From contig CAZGAO010000016.1 in the NCBI GenBank assembly GCA_964523795.1, positions 1 through 64,000 on the forward strand: a stretch of DNA of 64,000 nucleotides, read 5' to 3'. Below, one piece after another: positions 26,770 through 35,572 of this stretch. Position 1 is the first letter of the stretch. Every line of letters begins with the position of its first letter. Below the pieces are notes generated by a model. The model was not told where the DNA came from. It saw only the letters and a list, made by a program, of their open reading frames with translations, and did no database searches. This stretch comes from SABY01 sp964523795 (GTDB lineage: Bacteria > Bacteroidota > Bacteroidia > Bacteroidales > 4484-276). A program made the position numbers and the translations under genes.

Positions 26770-27933
26770 ATGGAAGCACTCTATAATAATAGAGAAATAA
26801 ATATTTTGGTTGTGGATGACAATCCAAAAAACATTCAAATAATCGGGCAGATACTACACAGCCAGCATTACAACGTTTTTTTTGCCACCAGCGGAGCCGA
26901 GGCCATGGCCATCGTTAGCAGGCGCAAAAACTTCGACCTTATCCTGCTCGACATACTAATGCCCGGCATGGATGGTTTTGAAGTATGTGCCAACCTGAAA
27001 CGCGAGGATGCACTAAAGGCCATCCCTGTTATTTTTCTTACCGCCAAAAGTGATACTTCGAGCATTATAAAAGGGCTAAGGCTGGGAGCCAACGATTATG
27101 TGGTGAAGCCCTTTAACGAAGAGGAACTTCAACTGCGCGTAAAAACACAGATAGACCTTAAAAAACAACGCGAGCGTCTGGAAGTACTCAATCAGCATCT
27201 AGAAGAAACCGTAAAAGATAAAACCAGCGAAGTACAGGAAGCCCATAAAAAACTCGCGATACTCGAAAAGGCCAAGAACGATTTTTTGGTCTTGATAAGC
27301 CACGAACTGCGCACACCCTTAAATATTATCAACGGCTTTACCGAAATACTGCACGATTCGCTACGCCAAACCAAGCATATCGAAGAGCTGAATATCCTGA
27401 AGCATTCAACCAACCGATTGATACGGCTTGCCGAAACAGCCCTTCTGATTACCGAGATTCGATTAGGGAAATACACCCTGGAATACGATGAGATAAATCT
27501 GGAACAGCTTTGCCATAAAGTAGCAAAAAATGCCGGGAAACTATTTCTTAATTATCACTTTGGATACGAGATACATGTAAACGATGGCGCAAAAACCATT
27601 CGCGGCGACAAGAACCTGGTAGAAAACGTGATTAGCCAAATTACCGAAAATGCCATCAAGGCCAGCCAAAACAACAGCCATATCACCTTCAAACTATTCG
27701 AGGAAGAGCAAAACACCGTTTTAGAAATTAAAGATAATGGCACTGGTTTTTCGCAAAAGGATATGGAACGCCTGTTTGAGATTTTTAACAAAAACGGCCC
27801 CGATGTTACTTATGATGGTTTTGGGCTGGGGCTGTTTACAGCAAAGCTCATAATGAATCTTCACTCTGGCGAGGTTTTGATGAAGAATAATGATGAAGGC
27901 GGAGCAAGCGTAAGTTTGGTTTTCAGGCGATAA
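26770..27933 (+). CDS. Receiver-histidine kinase (soluble)
   Basis: 387 residues with inverted domain order. An N-terminal receiver (ILVVDDNPKN, phospho-acceptor Asp61 in LILLDILMPGMDGFEV, Lys in DYVVKPF) is followed by a coiled coil (about 128-168), HisKA with His178 (LISHELRTPLNIINGF) and HATPase (ITENAIKASQN, DNGTGFS, GFGLGLFTAK). There is no membrane helix, so it is cytoplasmic. It directly follows the TPR kinase, so one may phosphorylate the other. No DNA-binding output domain is in either protein. Confidence 0.9.
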   Translation: MEALYNNREINILVVDDNPKNIQIIGQILHSQHYNVFFATSGAEAMAIVSRRKNFDLILLDILMPGMDGFEVCANLKREDALKAIPVIFLTAKSDTSSIIKGLRLGANDYVVKPFNEEELQLRVKTQIDLKKQRERLEVLNQHLEETVKDKTSEVQEAHKKLAILEKAKNDFLVLISHELRTPLNIINGFTEILHDSLRQTKHIEELNILKHSTNRLIRLAETALLITEIRLGKYTLEYDEINLEQLCHKVAKNAGKLFLNYHFGYEIHVNDGAKTIRGDKNLVENVISQITENAIKASQNNSHITFKLFEEEQNTVLEIKDNGTGFSQKDMERLFEIFNKNGPDVTYDGFGLGLFTAKLIMNLHSGEVLMKNNDEGGASVSLVFRR

Positions 27934-28000
27934 GCATCATCTATCTTACTGTCAATCTTTCCAGTTATTTTCCATTTACAATAATATTTCTTGTTCTTTT

Positions 28001-28080
28001 TTCTTGATAAAAAAGAAACAAAAAATCAAGAAAGTTTGATGCTAGCTGCCGCACTAGCAGCCGCTGCCCGCCAAACTTTC
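28001..28080. repeat. Double inverted-repeat element after the kinase pair
   Basis: TTCTTGAT (28001-28008) pairs with ATCAAGAA (28025-28032), overlapping a second structure: GAAAGTTTG (28030-28038) pairs with CAAACTTTC (28072-28080) and encloses GCTAG...CTAGC. The gap 27934-28239 otherwise holds no gene. It may act as terminator or be a small interspersed repeat. Confidence 0.5.
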
Positions 28081-28239
28081 GACCCACGCGCCTAGCTGTC
28101 TAACGCAATATAACTTTTGTGCCATCAAATCCTAATGTATCATTTAGTAGGGACAAAAGTACCATAGATTTATAATCAATAACACAAAATGCTGAACTGG
28201 TGAAAAACTTAACAGTCTGACTTTATGGACACCCCCAGG

Positions 28240-29412
28240 TCATTCCGAGAAAATAATAAACTCTTTTCTTAAACTTGAAAACTCCGGGTGGTTTTTGCTG
28301 GAGATCAAGCGCTGGGCAGCTACCACAAAACTTTGCCCTTTTTCGGTCAAACTTATCAACTCGCCATCCAGTTTTATCAAACCTTTATTTAGCGATTGCT
28401 GAACGATGGCTTCGCTAAATTTTTTATCCCAGCTCAAATGTTTATTCAAGTGGCTTTTGCGCCGCTCCTCAAGGTTGTCGTTTTCGCCGCTGTGATTAAA
28501 AATATGTATGGCAAGGGTCATTTGAGCAAACTCCAGCTTTTGGCGGCTGGTTCTTCTAAGGATTGATAGTAAGCCACGCTGGGGCGCAAAGATAAAAACC
28601 ACAAAAAACAAAAATCCGCACATGGTGGCCATCGAGCCTGAGATGGAAGCATCGATAAAGCGAGCCAGCCAATAACCGGCTATCGCTGACACAATGCCTA
28701 TGGCAACCGCAATGAACAGCATTGTTTTTAAATTATCGGTAAGCAGGTAAGCTGTAGCTGCCGGAACAATCATAAGTGCCACCACCAGTATGGCTCCCAC
28801 CGCATCAAAGGCTCCCACCGTAGTTACCGACACCAACGACATGAGCGCGTAATTGATGGCCACCGGGGCAAAGCCCAAACTGGCCGCAAGCCCTGAATCG
28901 AAGGTACTCAGTTTTAATTCTTTGAAAAATAAAAATACAAATAAGATATTGAGTAGCAAAATGGCCTGCATTACCCAGGCATTTTGTGGACCTATATCGT
29001 AGCCCCAAACCACAAGCCGGTCGAAGGGAGCAAAGGCGATTTCGCCCATAAGCACCGCATCGGTGTCGATGTGAACGTTGGCCACGTTACGCGAAATAAG
29101 AATTACGCCAATGCTGAACAAGGCCGGAAAAACCAGGCCTATGGCGGCATCTTCTTTTACAAGCCTGGTTTTGCTTATAAGCTCCACCAAGACCACGGTA
29201 AACAAACCGGTGGCTGCAGCCAGGATGATGAGCAGGGGTGAATTGAGCGAACCAGCCACCAAAAAACCCACCACTATGCCCGGTAAAATAGCATGGCTGA
29301 TGGCATCGCTAACCATAGCCATTTTGCGCAACACCAGAAAAACTCCGGGGATGGCGCAACTTACTGCAACAAGGGCAGCAATCCATTGTATTTCTATTTG
29401 TGGTGTGCTCAT
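28240..29412 (-). CDS. Metal ABC permease with C-terminal winged-helix-like domain
   Basis: 390 residues. Residues 1-285 are an ABC-3 (TroC/TroD/ZnuB) permease with about eight to nine helices (CAIPGVFLVLRKMAMVSDAI, SHAILPGIVVGFL, VGAFDAVGAILVVALMIVPA). After RGLLSILRRTSRQK comes a ~100-residue soluble tail: helices, then QQSLNKGLIKLDGELISLTEKGQSF. The GLI...LTxxG end is the shape of a DtxR/MarR-type wing. Its ATG immediately follows the stop of the other permease. Fourth gene of the importer operon. Confidence 0.85.
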   Translation of the reverse strand: MSTPQIEIQWIAALVAVSCAIPGVFLVLRKMAMVSDAISHAILPGIVVGFLVAGSLNSPLLIILAAATGLFTVVLVELISKTRLVKEDAAIGLVFPALFSIGVILISRNVANVHIDTDAVLMGEIAFAPFDRLVVWGYDIGPQNAWVMQAILLLNILFVFLFFKELKLSTFDSGLAASLGFAPVAINYALMSLVSVTTVGAFDAVGAILVVALMIVPAATAYLLTDNLKTMLFIAVAIGIVSAIAGYWLARFIDASISGSMATMCGFLFFVVFIFAPQRGLLSILRRTSRQKLEFAQMTLAIHIFNHSGENDNLEERRKSHLNKHLSWDKKFSEAIVQQSLNKGLIKLDGELISLTEKGQSFVVAAQRLISSKNHPEFSSLRKEFIIFSE

Positions 29413-30537
29413 TTATATCATCCTCCCCGATTTTATGGCCTCGCCGGCTTTGCTAATGCCCAAGTCGGTAAGGCACCATTCATTTTCTTTGGTAATGCTC
29501 ACCAGTCCCTCGTGGCGCAGTGCCTTGAGTGTTTTTCGATTATAGCCTGGTAAGGTTTTTATAATGGCCAGCGAATGCTCATGCTTGATATTTTGGTGCG
29601 AGCGGCAGGTATCGTACATGCCTTGCAAAAGCGTGTTCAAAGCCAGCGACTTCCGATTTTTATTTTTTTGCCAGGCCAATGCCATTAAGCCCCGCCCTGG
29701 CGCAAACACAAACGAAATCACAACAATCATCACCGACACCAAAACAATGACCGGCCCGGTGGACAAGTTGTTGCCCACGCTGGAAATGCCTGTACCCACC
29801 ACACCAGACAAAATGCCAAATATCCCCGAAAGGACTATCATGCCGCTCATCCGGTTGGTCCACTGCCGCGCCGCTGCCGCTGGGGCAATAAGCAAAGCAC
29901 TCATTAGGATAACCCCAACGGTTTGCAGGCCAATGACGATCGAAAGCACGATAAGCGTGTTTACCACCATATCCATCCACCGTTGACTAAAACCCAGCGA
30001 GCGGGCAAATTGCGGGTCGAAAGTAATCAACTTCAATTCTTTCCATAAAAGAAGAATTACAATAATAGCAAAAGCAGCGATGGCTCCCATGCTTATCACA
30101 TCCTGCCGCAGCAGGGTGGCGGCCTGGCCAAAGAGATAAGTTTCCAGGCCAGCCTGGTTGGCGTTTTCCATACGCTGAATAAAGGTAAGTAAAACCAATC
30201 CGAAGCCAAAGAATACGGCGAGGACGATAGCCAACGCAGCATCACTTTTTATGCGTGTATTTTTTACAATCGACGAAATCCAAAAGGTGGCCAGCCATCC
30301 GGCCAGTGCTGCACCACCAAAAATGAGCAGCGTATTTTTTGTTCCGCTAAGGATAAAAGCCATGGCTATGCCCGGCAGCGAAGCGTGAGCCACCGCATCG
30401 CCCAGCAGGCTTTGCTTGCGCAACACGGCGAACACACCCAGCACACCGCTCATCAAACCCAAAAAAGCGGTTCCCAGGCCAATGACTTGCGTGGTGTAAT
30501 CGGTAAAAAGTCCGGTAAAAAAATCGTAATAGTCCAT
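29413..30537 (-). CDS. Metal ABC permease with C-terminal winged-helix-like domain
   Basis: 374 residues. ABC-3 permease core (GVFAVLRKQSLLGDAVAHAS, LPGIAMAFILSGTKNTLL, LQTVGVILMSALLIAPAAAA), then a ~85-residue cytoplasmic tail from NKNRKSLALNTLLQGM with RKTLKALRHEGLVSITKENE and WCLTDLGISKAGEAI, again winged-helix-like. The two permeases would form the heteromeric membrane part of one importer. 4 bases after the ATPase. Confidence 0.85.
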   Translation of the reverse strand: MDYYDFFTGLFTDYTTQVIGLGTAFLGLMSGVLGVFAVLRKQSLLGDAVAHASLPGIAMAFILSGTKNTLLIFGGAALAGWLATFWISSIVKNTRIKSDAALAIVLAVFFGFGLVLLTFIQRMENANQAGLETYLFGQAATLLRQDVISMGAIAAFAIIVILLLWKELKLITFDPQFARSLGFSQRWMDMVVNTLIVLSIVIGLQTVGVILMSALLIAPAAAARQWTNRMSGMIVLSGIFGILSGVVGTGISSVGNNLSTGPVIVLVSVMIVVISFVFAPGRGLMALAWQKNKNRKSLALNTLLQGMYDTCRSHQNIKHEHSLAIIKTLPGYNRKTLKALRHEGLVSITKENEWCLTDLGISKAGEAIKSGRMI

Positions 30538-30541
30538 CTAT

Positions 30542-31270
30542 TTATGGTGCCACAGTTAATTTAGCTCCATAAGTCATTTCCAAATTCCGCTCGTTGTAAG
30601 TGTCGGCAACGGAGCCAGAGGCAATTTTGCGCACATTCAAAAAAGTAAGCCAGTCGAAATATTCGCTTACCGTTTGTAGGTCGTGATGAACCACCACCAC
30701 TGTTTTGCCACGGCTTTTCAATTCTTTCAAAATATTGATAATGGCTTTTTCGGTGGTAACATCCACGCCCTGAAAAGGCTCATCCATAAAATAAATGTCC
30801 GCATCCTGCACTAAAGCTCTGGCCAGAAACACACGCTGCTGCTGCCCGCCCGAGAGCTGGCTTATCTGCCGCATGGCCAAATCGCTGAGGCCGGCTTTTT
30901 CGATGGCTTGTTCGGCCAGCTTTTTCTCAGCACGGCCAGGTCTGCGTATCCATCCCAACTTTCCATAAGTTCCCATCAAAACCACATCTTTTACGGTAGT
31001 AGGAAAATCCCAGTCCACGCTGCCCTTTTGCGGAACATAACCAATGCGCGAACGCACCTTTCGATAGCTGCTGCCCAACAATTGCACACTGCCGGCGAGG
31101 GGTTTAACAATTTCGAGTATCGCCTTAATTAGCGTTGACTTGCCTGCCCCGTTTGGACCAACAATAGCCATCATTACCCCGGCGGGTACTTCGAGGTCGA
31201 TGTCCCATAATACCGGTTTAAATTTGTAGGCTACGGTAAGGTCGTTTATTTCGATCGCATTTTTACTCAT
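30542..31270 (-). CDS. Mn/Zn/Fe ABC transporter ATP-binding protein
   Basis: 242 residues. Walker A GPNGAGKSTLIKAI, Q loop GYVPQKGSVDWDFPTTV (a sequence typical of TroB/MntB/ZnuC ATPases), signature SQLSGGQQQRVFLARAL, Walker B IYFMDEPFQGVD and H loop VVVHHD. It overlaps the end of the binding-protein gene by 8 bases and drives uptake through the two permeases. Confidence 0.93.
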   Translation of the reverse strand: MSKNAIEINDLTVAYKFKPVLWDIDLEVPAGVMMAIVGPNGAGKSTLIKAILEIVKPLAGSVQLLGSSYRKVRSRIGYVPQKGSVDWDFPTTVKDVVLMGTYGKLGWIRRPGRAEKKLAEQAIEKAGLSDLAMRQISQLSGGQQQRVFLARALVQDADIYFMDEPFQGVDVTTEKAIINILKELKSRGKTVVVVHHDLQTVSEYFDWLTFLNVRKIASGSVADTYNERNLEMTYGAKLTVAP

Positions 31271-32222
31271 TCGTATTTTTTAAAGCACCAACAATAGTCG
31301 CAACATTGTAGCGATACATTCCAACATAAGTTCCTTCGGGAGTTGCGGCACTACCCAGCGCATCCGAAAACAGCTCCCCTCCTATTTTAACATCCATCCC
31401 ACGAGCCTGCACGGCATCGCGCAAGGCTTGTATGTTGCGCACCGGCACCGAGGATTCCACAAAAACAGCCGGAATCTTACGTTCAAAAATAAAATCTGCC
31501 ATTTTACGTACATCGGCGGCACCGGCTTCCGAAACGGTGCTTATACCTTGCAAGCCTACTACCTCAAAATTGTAGGCTCGACCAAAATACTCAAAGGCAT
31601 CGTGGGCAGTTATCAAAACCCGCTTTTCAGGCTCCAGCTTAGCAATGCTTTGCTTTACCTCATTTTGCATCTGCGCCAGTTCGTTAAGGTAAGTGCTCAA
31701 GCGTTCCTTGTAAAAATTTCCGTTGGCGGTATCATTTTCCGAAAGGATCTGAGCCACATATTGCGCCGCAAGCTTCCAATTGTTGATATCGAACCAGATA
31801 TGCGGATCGTGCTGGGCATATTCAGCATTGGCTTTTATAAGTTTCTGCTCAGGAATAGCATCGCCGATAGCATAGGTTTTTTGCGATGAGGATTGCATCT
31901 TTTCCAAAATATCCACCAGCTTGCCTTCGAGATGCAATCCATTGTAAATAATTATATCGGCTTCGTACAATTTAGTAACATCACTTTCGGTGGCCTTGTA
32001 CAGGTGCGGATCAACACCCGATCCCATCAAACCCTGAACAATTATTTTATCGCCACCAAGCTGATTAAGCAAATCGGTAATCATGGTTGTGGTGGTAACT
32101 ACCCTTAATTTACCCGAAGTTTTGTCTTCTGATTTTGTCGCACTTTGATTGCAGGCTGCAACAAAAACAAGCACTGCAATGCCAAGAATAAAAAAGAAGC
32201 GATTTTTAATTTTATGATTCAT
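31263..32222 (-). CDS. Mn/Zn-binding lipoprotein (TroA-like)
   Basis: 319 residues. Lipoprotein signal with lipobox Cys24 (LVFVAACNQS), then a TroA/ZnuA cluster 9 fold. Likely metal ligands are the His in SGVDPHLYKA, DPHIWFD and ITAHDAFEYF and the Asp in GELFSDALG. The His/Asp-rich loop typical of dedicated zinc proteins (ZnuA) is absent, which favours a Mn- or mixed-metal role. First transport gene of the operon, 45 bases after the putative outer-membrane gene. Confidence 0.9.
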   Translation of the reverse strand: MNHKIKNRFFFILGIAVLVFVAACNQSATKSEDKTSGKLRVVTTTTMITDLLNQLGGDKIIVQGLMGSGVDPHLYKATESDVTKLYEADIIIYNGLHLEGKLVDILEKMQSSSQKTYAIGDAIPEQKLIKANAEYAQHDPHIWFDINNWKLAAQYVAQILSENDTANGNFYKERLSTYLNELAQMQNEVKQSIAKLEPEKRVLITAHDAFEYFGRAYNFEVVGLQGISTVSEAGAADVRKMADFIFERKIPAVFVESSVPVRNIQALRDAVQARGMDVKIGGELFSDALGSAATPEGTYVGMYRYNVATIVGALKNTNE

Positions 32223-32267
32223 TATTTATGGATAATTTAATAATAGATAAATGTCTTGAAAAAAAAA

Positions 32268-33053
32268 TTATTCAGGAATGCGCCAACTGATGCCTGCATT
32301 GATAAAATAATCGGGCGAGATTTCAGAAAGGCCGATCCCTCCTGAAGCATCAATCTGCAAATTCGGCATCAGTAAGAAGGTGAGACCAGCATCCAGGCGA
32401 TGGTCAGGACTTTCGTCCTGGGGCAAAAAACCATAACTTTCGACAAAGGCACTCATTTTATCGCTAATTCCATAGCCCAAAACCAGGCTGTAAACGCCAG
32501 CGGGTTGAGGATCTGAGCCATTCCATCTACCGCCCAGATTAATACCCAGACCCAGCCGATCCGTGAGCGTATAACCGATGGCAAACCGCAAGTCGCTGGC
32601 GAGATACTCGGGCGAGAAGTCTTCGTGCCCGCTACCGGGAATCTCAACCGTGGCCATAAAGGCCATCTCGGGCACCAGGCCTTCCTCTTCAAGCATCTTT
32701 AACTTAATACCGGCAAATACCGGTGCCATCCCCGAGGTACTCACTTCTTCGCCTTGTTCCGGTTTATCGCTGTGCTGCAAAAATGCCGAGCCCAAACGAA
32801 GTTCATAATTTTTATTGATGCCATAGCGAAACAGGGTGGTGAACAGGGCCAGGTTTTCAGTTTTAATTTTATTGGCTTCATCGCCTTCAAACACAAAACC
32901 CGTTTCGATTTGCAAATGGCCTTTGGGTACTATTGCCGCCGACTCGGTTTGATCAGGACGGTCGGTGATTAAAGCGGGAGGATTCGAATCCTGCGCCTTC
33001 AAAACAAATATAAAAAGGACGAAAAATAATAAAGATAAAAAGTGTTTTTTCAT
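32268..33053 (-). CDS. Putative outer-membrane channel (MetA-pathway-like)
   Basis: 261 residues from the start MKKHFLSLLFFVLFIFVLKA; an in-frame ATG 13 codons upstream is unlikely because it adds a charged stretch before the signal peptide. After cleavage, ITDRPDQTESAAIVPKGHLQ and IETGF are the usual opening of the Phenol_MetA_deg-type outer-membrane family, followed by alternating beta strands ending NAGISWRIPE. It probably supplies substrate, perhaps metal, across the outer membrane for the importer behind it. This last point is inference from position. Confidence 0.65.
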   Translation of the reverse strand: MKKHFLSLLFFVLFIFVLKAQDSNPPALITDRPDQTESAAIVPKGHLQIETGFVFEGDEANKIKTENLALFTTLFRYGINKNYELRLGSAFLQHSDKPEQGEEVSTSGMAPVFAGIKLKMLEEEGLVPEMAFMATVEIPGSGHEDFSPEYLASDLRFAIGYTLTDRLGLGINLGGRWNGSDPQPAGVYSLVLGYGISDKMSAFVESYGFLPQDESPDHRLDAGLTFLLMPNLQIDASGGIGLSEISPDYFINAGISWRIPE

Positions 33054-33191
33054 ATCAACAGATTTTAGTCTTTGTTTTAATTGGTTCAGCATATTTTGCG
33101 GATAAAAAATATTCGTAACCCAAGCTAATTTTTGACAGTGAATTCAAAACCTGGTTGCACCCGGCTTCTTCATCCCCCATCTAAAAAAAAG

Positions 33192-33199
33192 CAAACTTA
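33192..33199 (-). promoter_or_regulatory. Promoter box for the metal-uptake operon
   Basis: The minus strand reads TAAGTTTG, a perfect TAnnTTTG, about 140 bases before the first operon gene. No -33 TTTG at normal spacing, so the promoter may need an activator. Confidence 0.45.
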
Positions 33200-33231
33200 C
33201 TTGTTTTTCAGCAAAAAATGCTTTTTACGTT

Positions 33232-33313
33232 AGTCACCCCGTGAATTCTTTTAGCCAATGTTGCAATTTTCAAAATTTAGCACTGCTGCTTAGGCAGGAT
33301 TCATGGGGTGACT
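33232..33313. repeat. Inverted repeat in the divergent promoter region
   Basis: AGTCACCCCGTGAATT (33232-33247) and GATTCATGGGGTGACT (33298-33313) are inverted repeats with 14 of 16 positions complementary and 50 bases between them. The 389-base gap 33054-33442 has no gene. It could be an operator pair for the metal-uptake operon or the ends of an 82-bp miniature element. Confidence 0.5.
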
Positions 33314-33381
33314 ATAAAGAAATTAACCTCCAAGGAATACGAAGGTACACCAGACAGGTTCTTTGTTAAATAAAATAAAAA

Positions 33382-33413
33382 TTTGTCCACAGTTTCAAAA
33401 AAGCATATTTTCG
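33382..33413 (+). promoter_or_regulatory. Promoter of the 33443 gene
   Basis: TTTG (33382-33385), 20 bases, then TATTTTCG (33406-33413), one mismatch from TAnnTTTG; start expected near 33420, about 23 bases before the ATG at 33443. It argues against the longer reading frame starting at 33383. Confidence 0.5.
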
Positions 33414-33442
33414 CAACATTGTTAATATCTAATTATTTGTAT

Positions 33443-34150
33443 ATGAATAGCAGAAGCATACTGGAAACCGTTGGCACTATCACTAAAAAAGAAATACTGG
33501 CCAGCATCGAACACGAAACGAGCAAAGCATTTGTGCTGGAAACCCTGAAGCCCTATCCTGGCTACCACGGCACCACCATCCCAGAGCAACTAAATCCCAT
33601 TTCGCTATTTTTTGTTACCGACAAAAAATACACCGGCGAGCGCGTTATCAGAGCTACGATGGCTGTGAAAAAAGAATTTGCCCACAGCTTTGATGCAGTG
33701 CCCGGACAAATTACGGTATTCAATACCCTGACCCCCTGCATTCGTATCAAAGACTTGCAAAGCTACCAAAGCGTTGAAGAACTCATCGAACTGTACCGCA
33801 AACATGGTATCGACTTTATGAAAGACCGCAAGGTGGAGCCTTTTAGCGGGCTGATTAAAATTCGTAAATATTTTGAGCTGGAAAAAATTAGCGAAGACCT
33901 TTACATCGACCGTCAAATACCCCAGATGTCGTACTTTTTTGTTCCGGTAATGCTAAGCTGGAACGTTTTCGAAAGCATTACCCACAACCTGAAGGTAAAC
34001 CCGGAGTACGACAATTTTGATGCAGCACTGGGTGTGTTTTTTACCCCGCAGGGCGTAATTGATAATGTGCGCATTTACACCGAAGAAATTAGTCCCGAGG
34101 ATGTGGCGATGCTACGCACCAAATATCTTCAGGAAATCAGACGCATTTAA
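33443..34150 (+). CDS. Unknown conserved-looking cytoplasmic protein
   Basis: 235 residues from MNSRSILETVGTITKKEILA. I do not recognise a family. There is no signal peptide or membrane segment. Features seen: YPGYHGTTIPEQLNPISLFF near the start, an RKHGIDFMKDRKVEPFSGLI segment in the middle, and a C-terminal FDAALGVFFTPQGVIDNVRI block. Codon use is like its neighbours. It is transcribed divergently from the metal-uptake operon from its own promoter. Confidence 0.7.
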   Translation: MNSRSILETVGTITKKEILASIEHETSKAFVLETLKPYPGYHGTTIPEQLNPISLFFVTDKKYTGERVIRATMAVKKEFAHSFDAVPGQITVFNTLTPCIRIKDLQSYQSVEELIELYRKHGIDFMKDRKVEPFSGLIKIRKYFELEKISEDLYIDRQIPQMSYFFVPVMLSWNVFESITHNLKVNPEYDNFDAALGVFFTPQGVIDNVRIYTEEISPEDVAMLRTKYLQEIRRI

Positions 34151-34166
34151 TTTTCAGTTTTTATAC

Positions 34167-34174
34167 TATCTTTG
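34167..34174 (+). promoter_or_regulatory. Promoter box for the MscS-family gene
   Basis: TATCTTTG, a perfect TAnnTTTG match, 60 bases before the ATG at 34235 and 16 bases past the preceding stop. Confidence 0.5.
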
Positions 34175-34234
34175 TCCCGCCCCTTAAAACGCCAAACTTA
34201 AACCCCTAATCGGGTCAAAAATTTGACATAAAAA

Positions 34235-35515
34235 ATGTTTGACTTTTTAGACTTAAAGCTGCTACAATTATCAGAATCTCTGCACATCCCTTCTGATTTT
34301 CAAGTAATAACAATTACCATAGCTGAGGTATTAATCCTTGTATTGCTGAGTTACCTTGCCCTTTTGTTCACCAAAAAGTACTTGATTGGTTTCGTGCGCA
34401 AGCTAACGCTAAAAACGAAATCAAACTGGGATGATATTTTGATTGAGCGTCGTGTCTTCACGCGCCTGTCGTATCTGGTTCCGGCTTACCTGCTTTATTA
34501 TACTCTGCCCAAGGCTCTGGATGTTTATCCTGATGCGGGCAACTTTGCTATGGTGGCCATCCATGTTTACAGCATTATCATCGTCATGCTGGTAGCACTG
34601 GCTTTTTTGAATTCGGTGTTGCACATCTACACCCAATATTCCATCGCCAAAGCCAAGCCTATCAAAGGATATATACAGGTAGCAAAAATCCTCATTTACA
34701 TCCTCGTTTCCCTTACCCTCATCTCTATTCTCATTGGCCAAAGCCCGGTGATTTTAATTGGTGGTCTGGGAGCTTTTTCGGCAATATTGCTATTGGTTTT
34801 TAAAGATACCATACTCGGGCTGGTTGCCGGCGTGCAGCTTACCGCCAACGATATGCTAAGACCCGGCGACTGGATTTCGATGCCCAAGTATGAGGCCGAT
34901 GGTACGGTTACCGACATTACCCTTACCACTATTAAAGTTCAAAACTGGGACAAAACCATTTCTACCATTCCTGCCTATTCGCTGTTTACCGATTCGTTCA
35001 AAAACTGGCGCGGCATGGAGGAATCGGGCGGCAGGCGCATTATGCGTTCGATAAATATCGATGTGAACAGCATCCGCTTTTGTACCGAGGCCATGCTCGA
35101 AAAGTACAAACAGTTCCAGCATATCGTTGATTATGTAAATAGCAAGGAAGTAGAAATTCAAAATTATAATACCGAGAAAAAGGTAAACACCAAAGTTATG
35201 GTCAATGGCCGTCGTCAAACCAATATTGGCGTTTTCAGAGCCTACCTGAAGGCTTATCTCGAAAATCATCCTGACATTAGCCAGGAAATGACTTTTTTGA
35301 TTCGCCACCTGCAACCCGGCGAGCATGGCTTGCCCATCCAGATCTACGTCTTTAGCAAGGTACAGGCATGGGTACAATACGAAGCCATCCAGTCGGATAT
35401 CTTCGACCATATCCTGGCGGTGATACCCGAATTCGACCTGAGCGTATTCCAAATTCCTTCGGGCAACGACCTGCGTCAATTGGGCAAATCCATACAAACT
35501 CCCAATAAAAATTAG
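34235..35515 (+). CDS. MscS-family mechanosensitive channel (YbdG-like)
   Basis: 426 residues. Four to five N-terminal helices, then the pore-lining region VILIGGLGAFSAILLLVFKD and TILGLVAGVQL, followed by the MscS beta domain (LRPGDWISMPKYEADGTVTD, ITLTTIKVQNWDKTISTIPA). NWRGMEESGGRRIMRSINID is characteristic of the YbdG/MscM branch. Protects cells during osmotic downshock. The downstream gene begins 57 bases later with no promoter seen, so the two may be co-transcribed. Confidence 0.9.
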   Translation: MFDFLDLKLLQLSESLHIPSDFQVITITIAEVLILVLLSYLALLFTKKYLIGFVRKLTLKTKSNWDDILIERRVFTRLSYLVPAYLLYYTLPKALDVYPDAGNFAMVAIHVYSIIIVMLVALAFLNSVLHIYTQYSIAKAKPIKGYIQVAKILIYILVSLTLISILIGQSPVILIGGLGAFSAILLLVFKDTILGLVAGVQLTANDMLRPGDWISMPKYEADGTVTDITLTTIKVQNWDKTISTIPAYSLFTDSFKNWRGMEESGGRRIMRSINIDVNSIRFCTEAMLEKYKQFQHIVDYVNSKEVEIQNYNTEKKVNTKVMVNGRRQTNIGVFRAYLKAYLENHPDISQEMTFLIRHLQPGEHGLPIQIYVFSKVQAWVQYEAIQSDIFDHILAVIPEFDLSVFQIPSGNDLRQLGKSIQTPNKN

Positions 35516-35572
35516 CCAAGTTAAGCTGTTAAAAAAAACTATGAAACCTACAAACACTAACCTTATCGCGCT

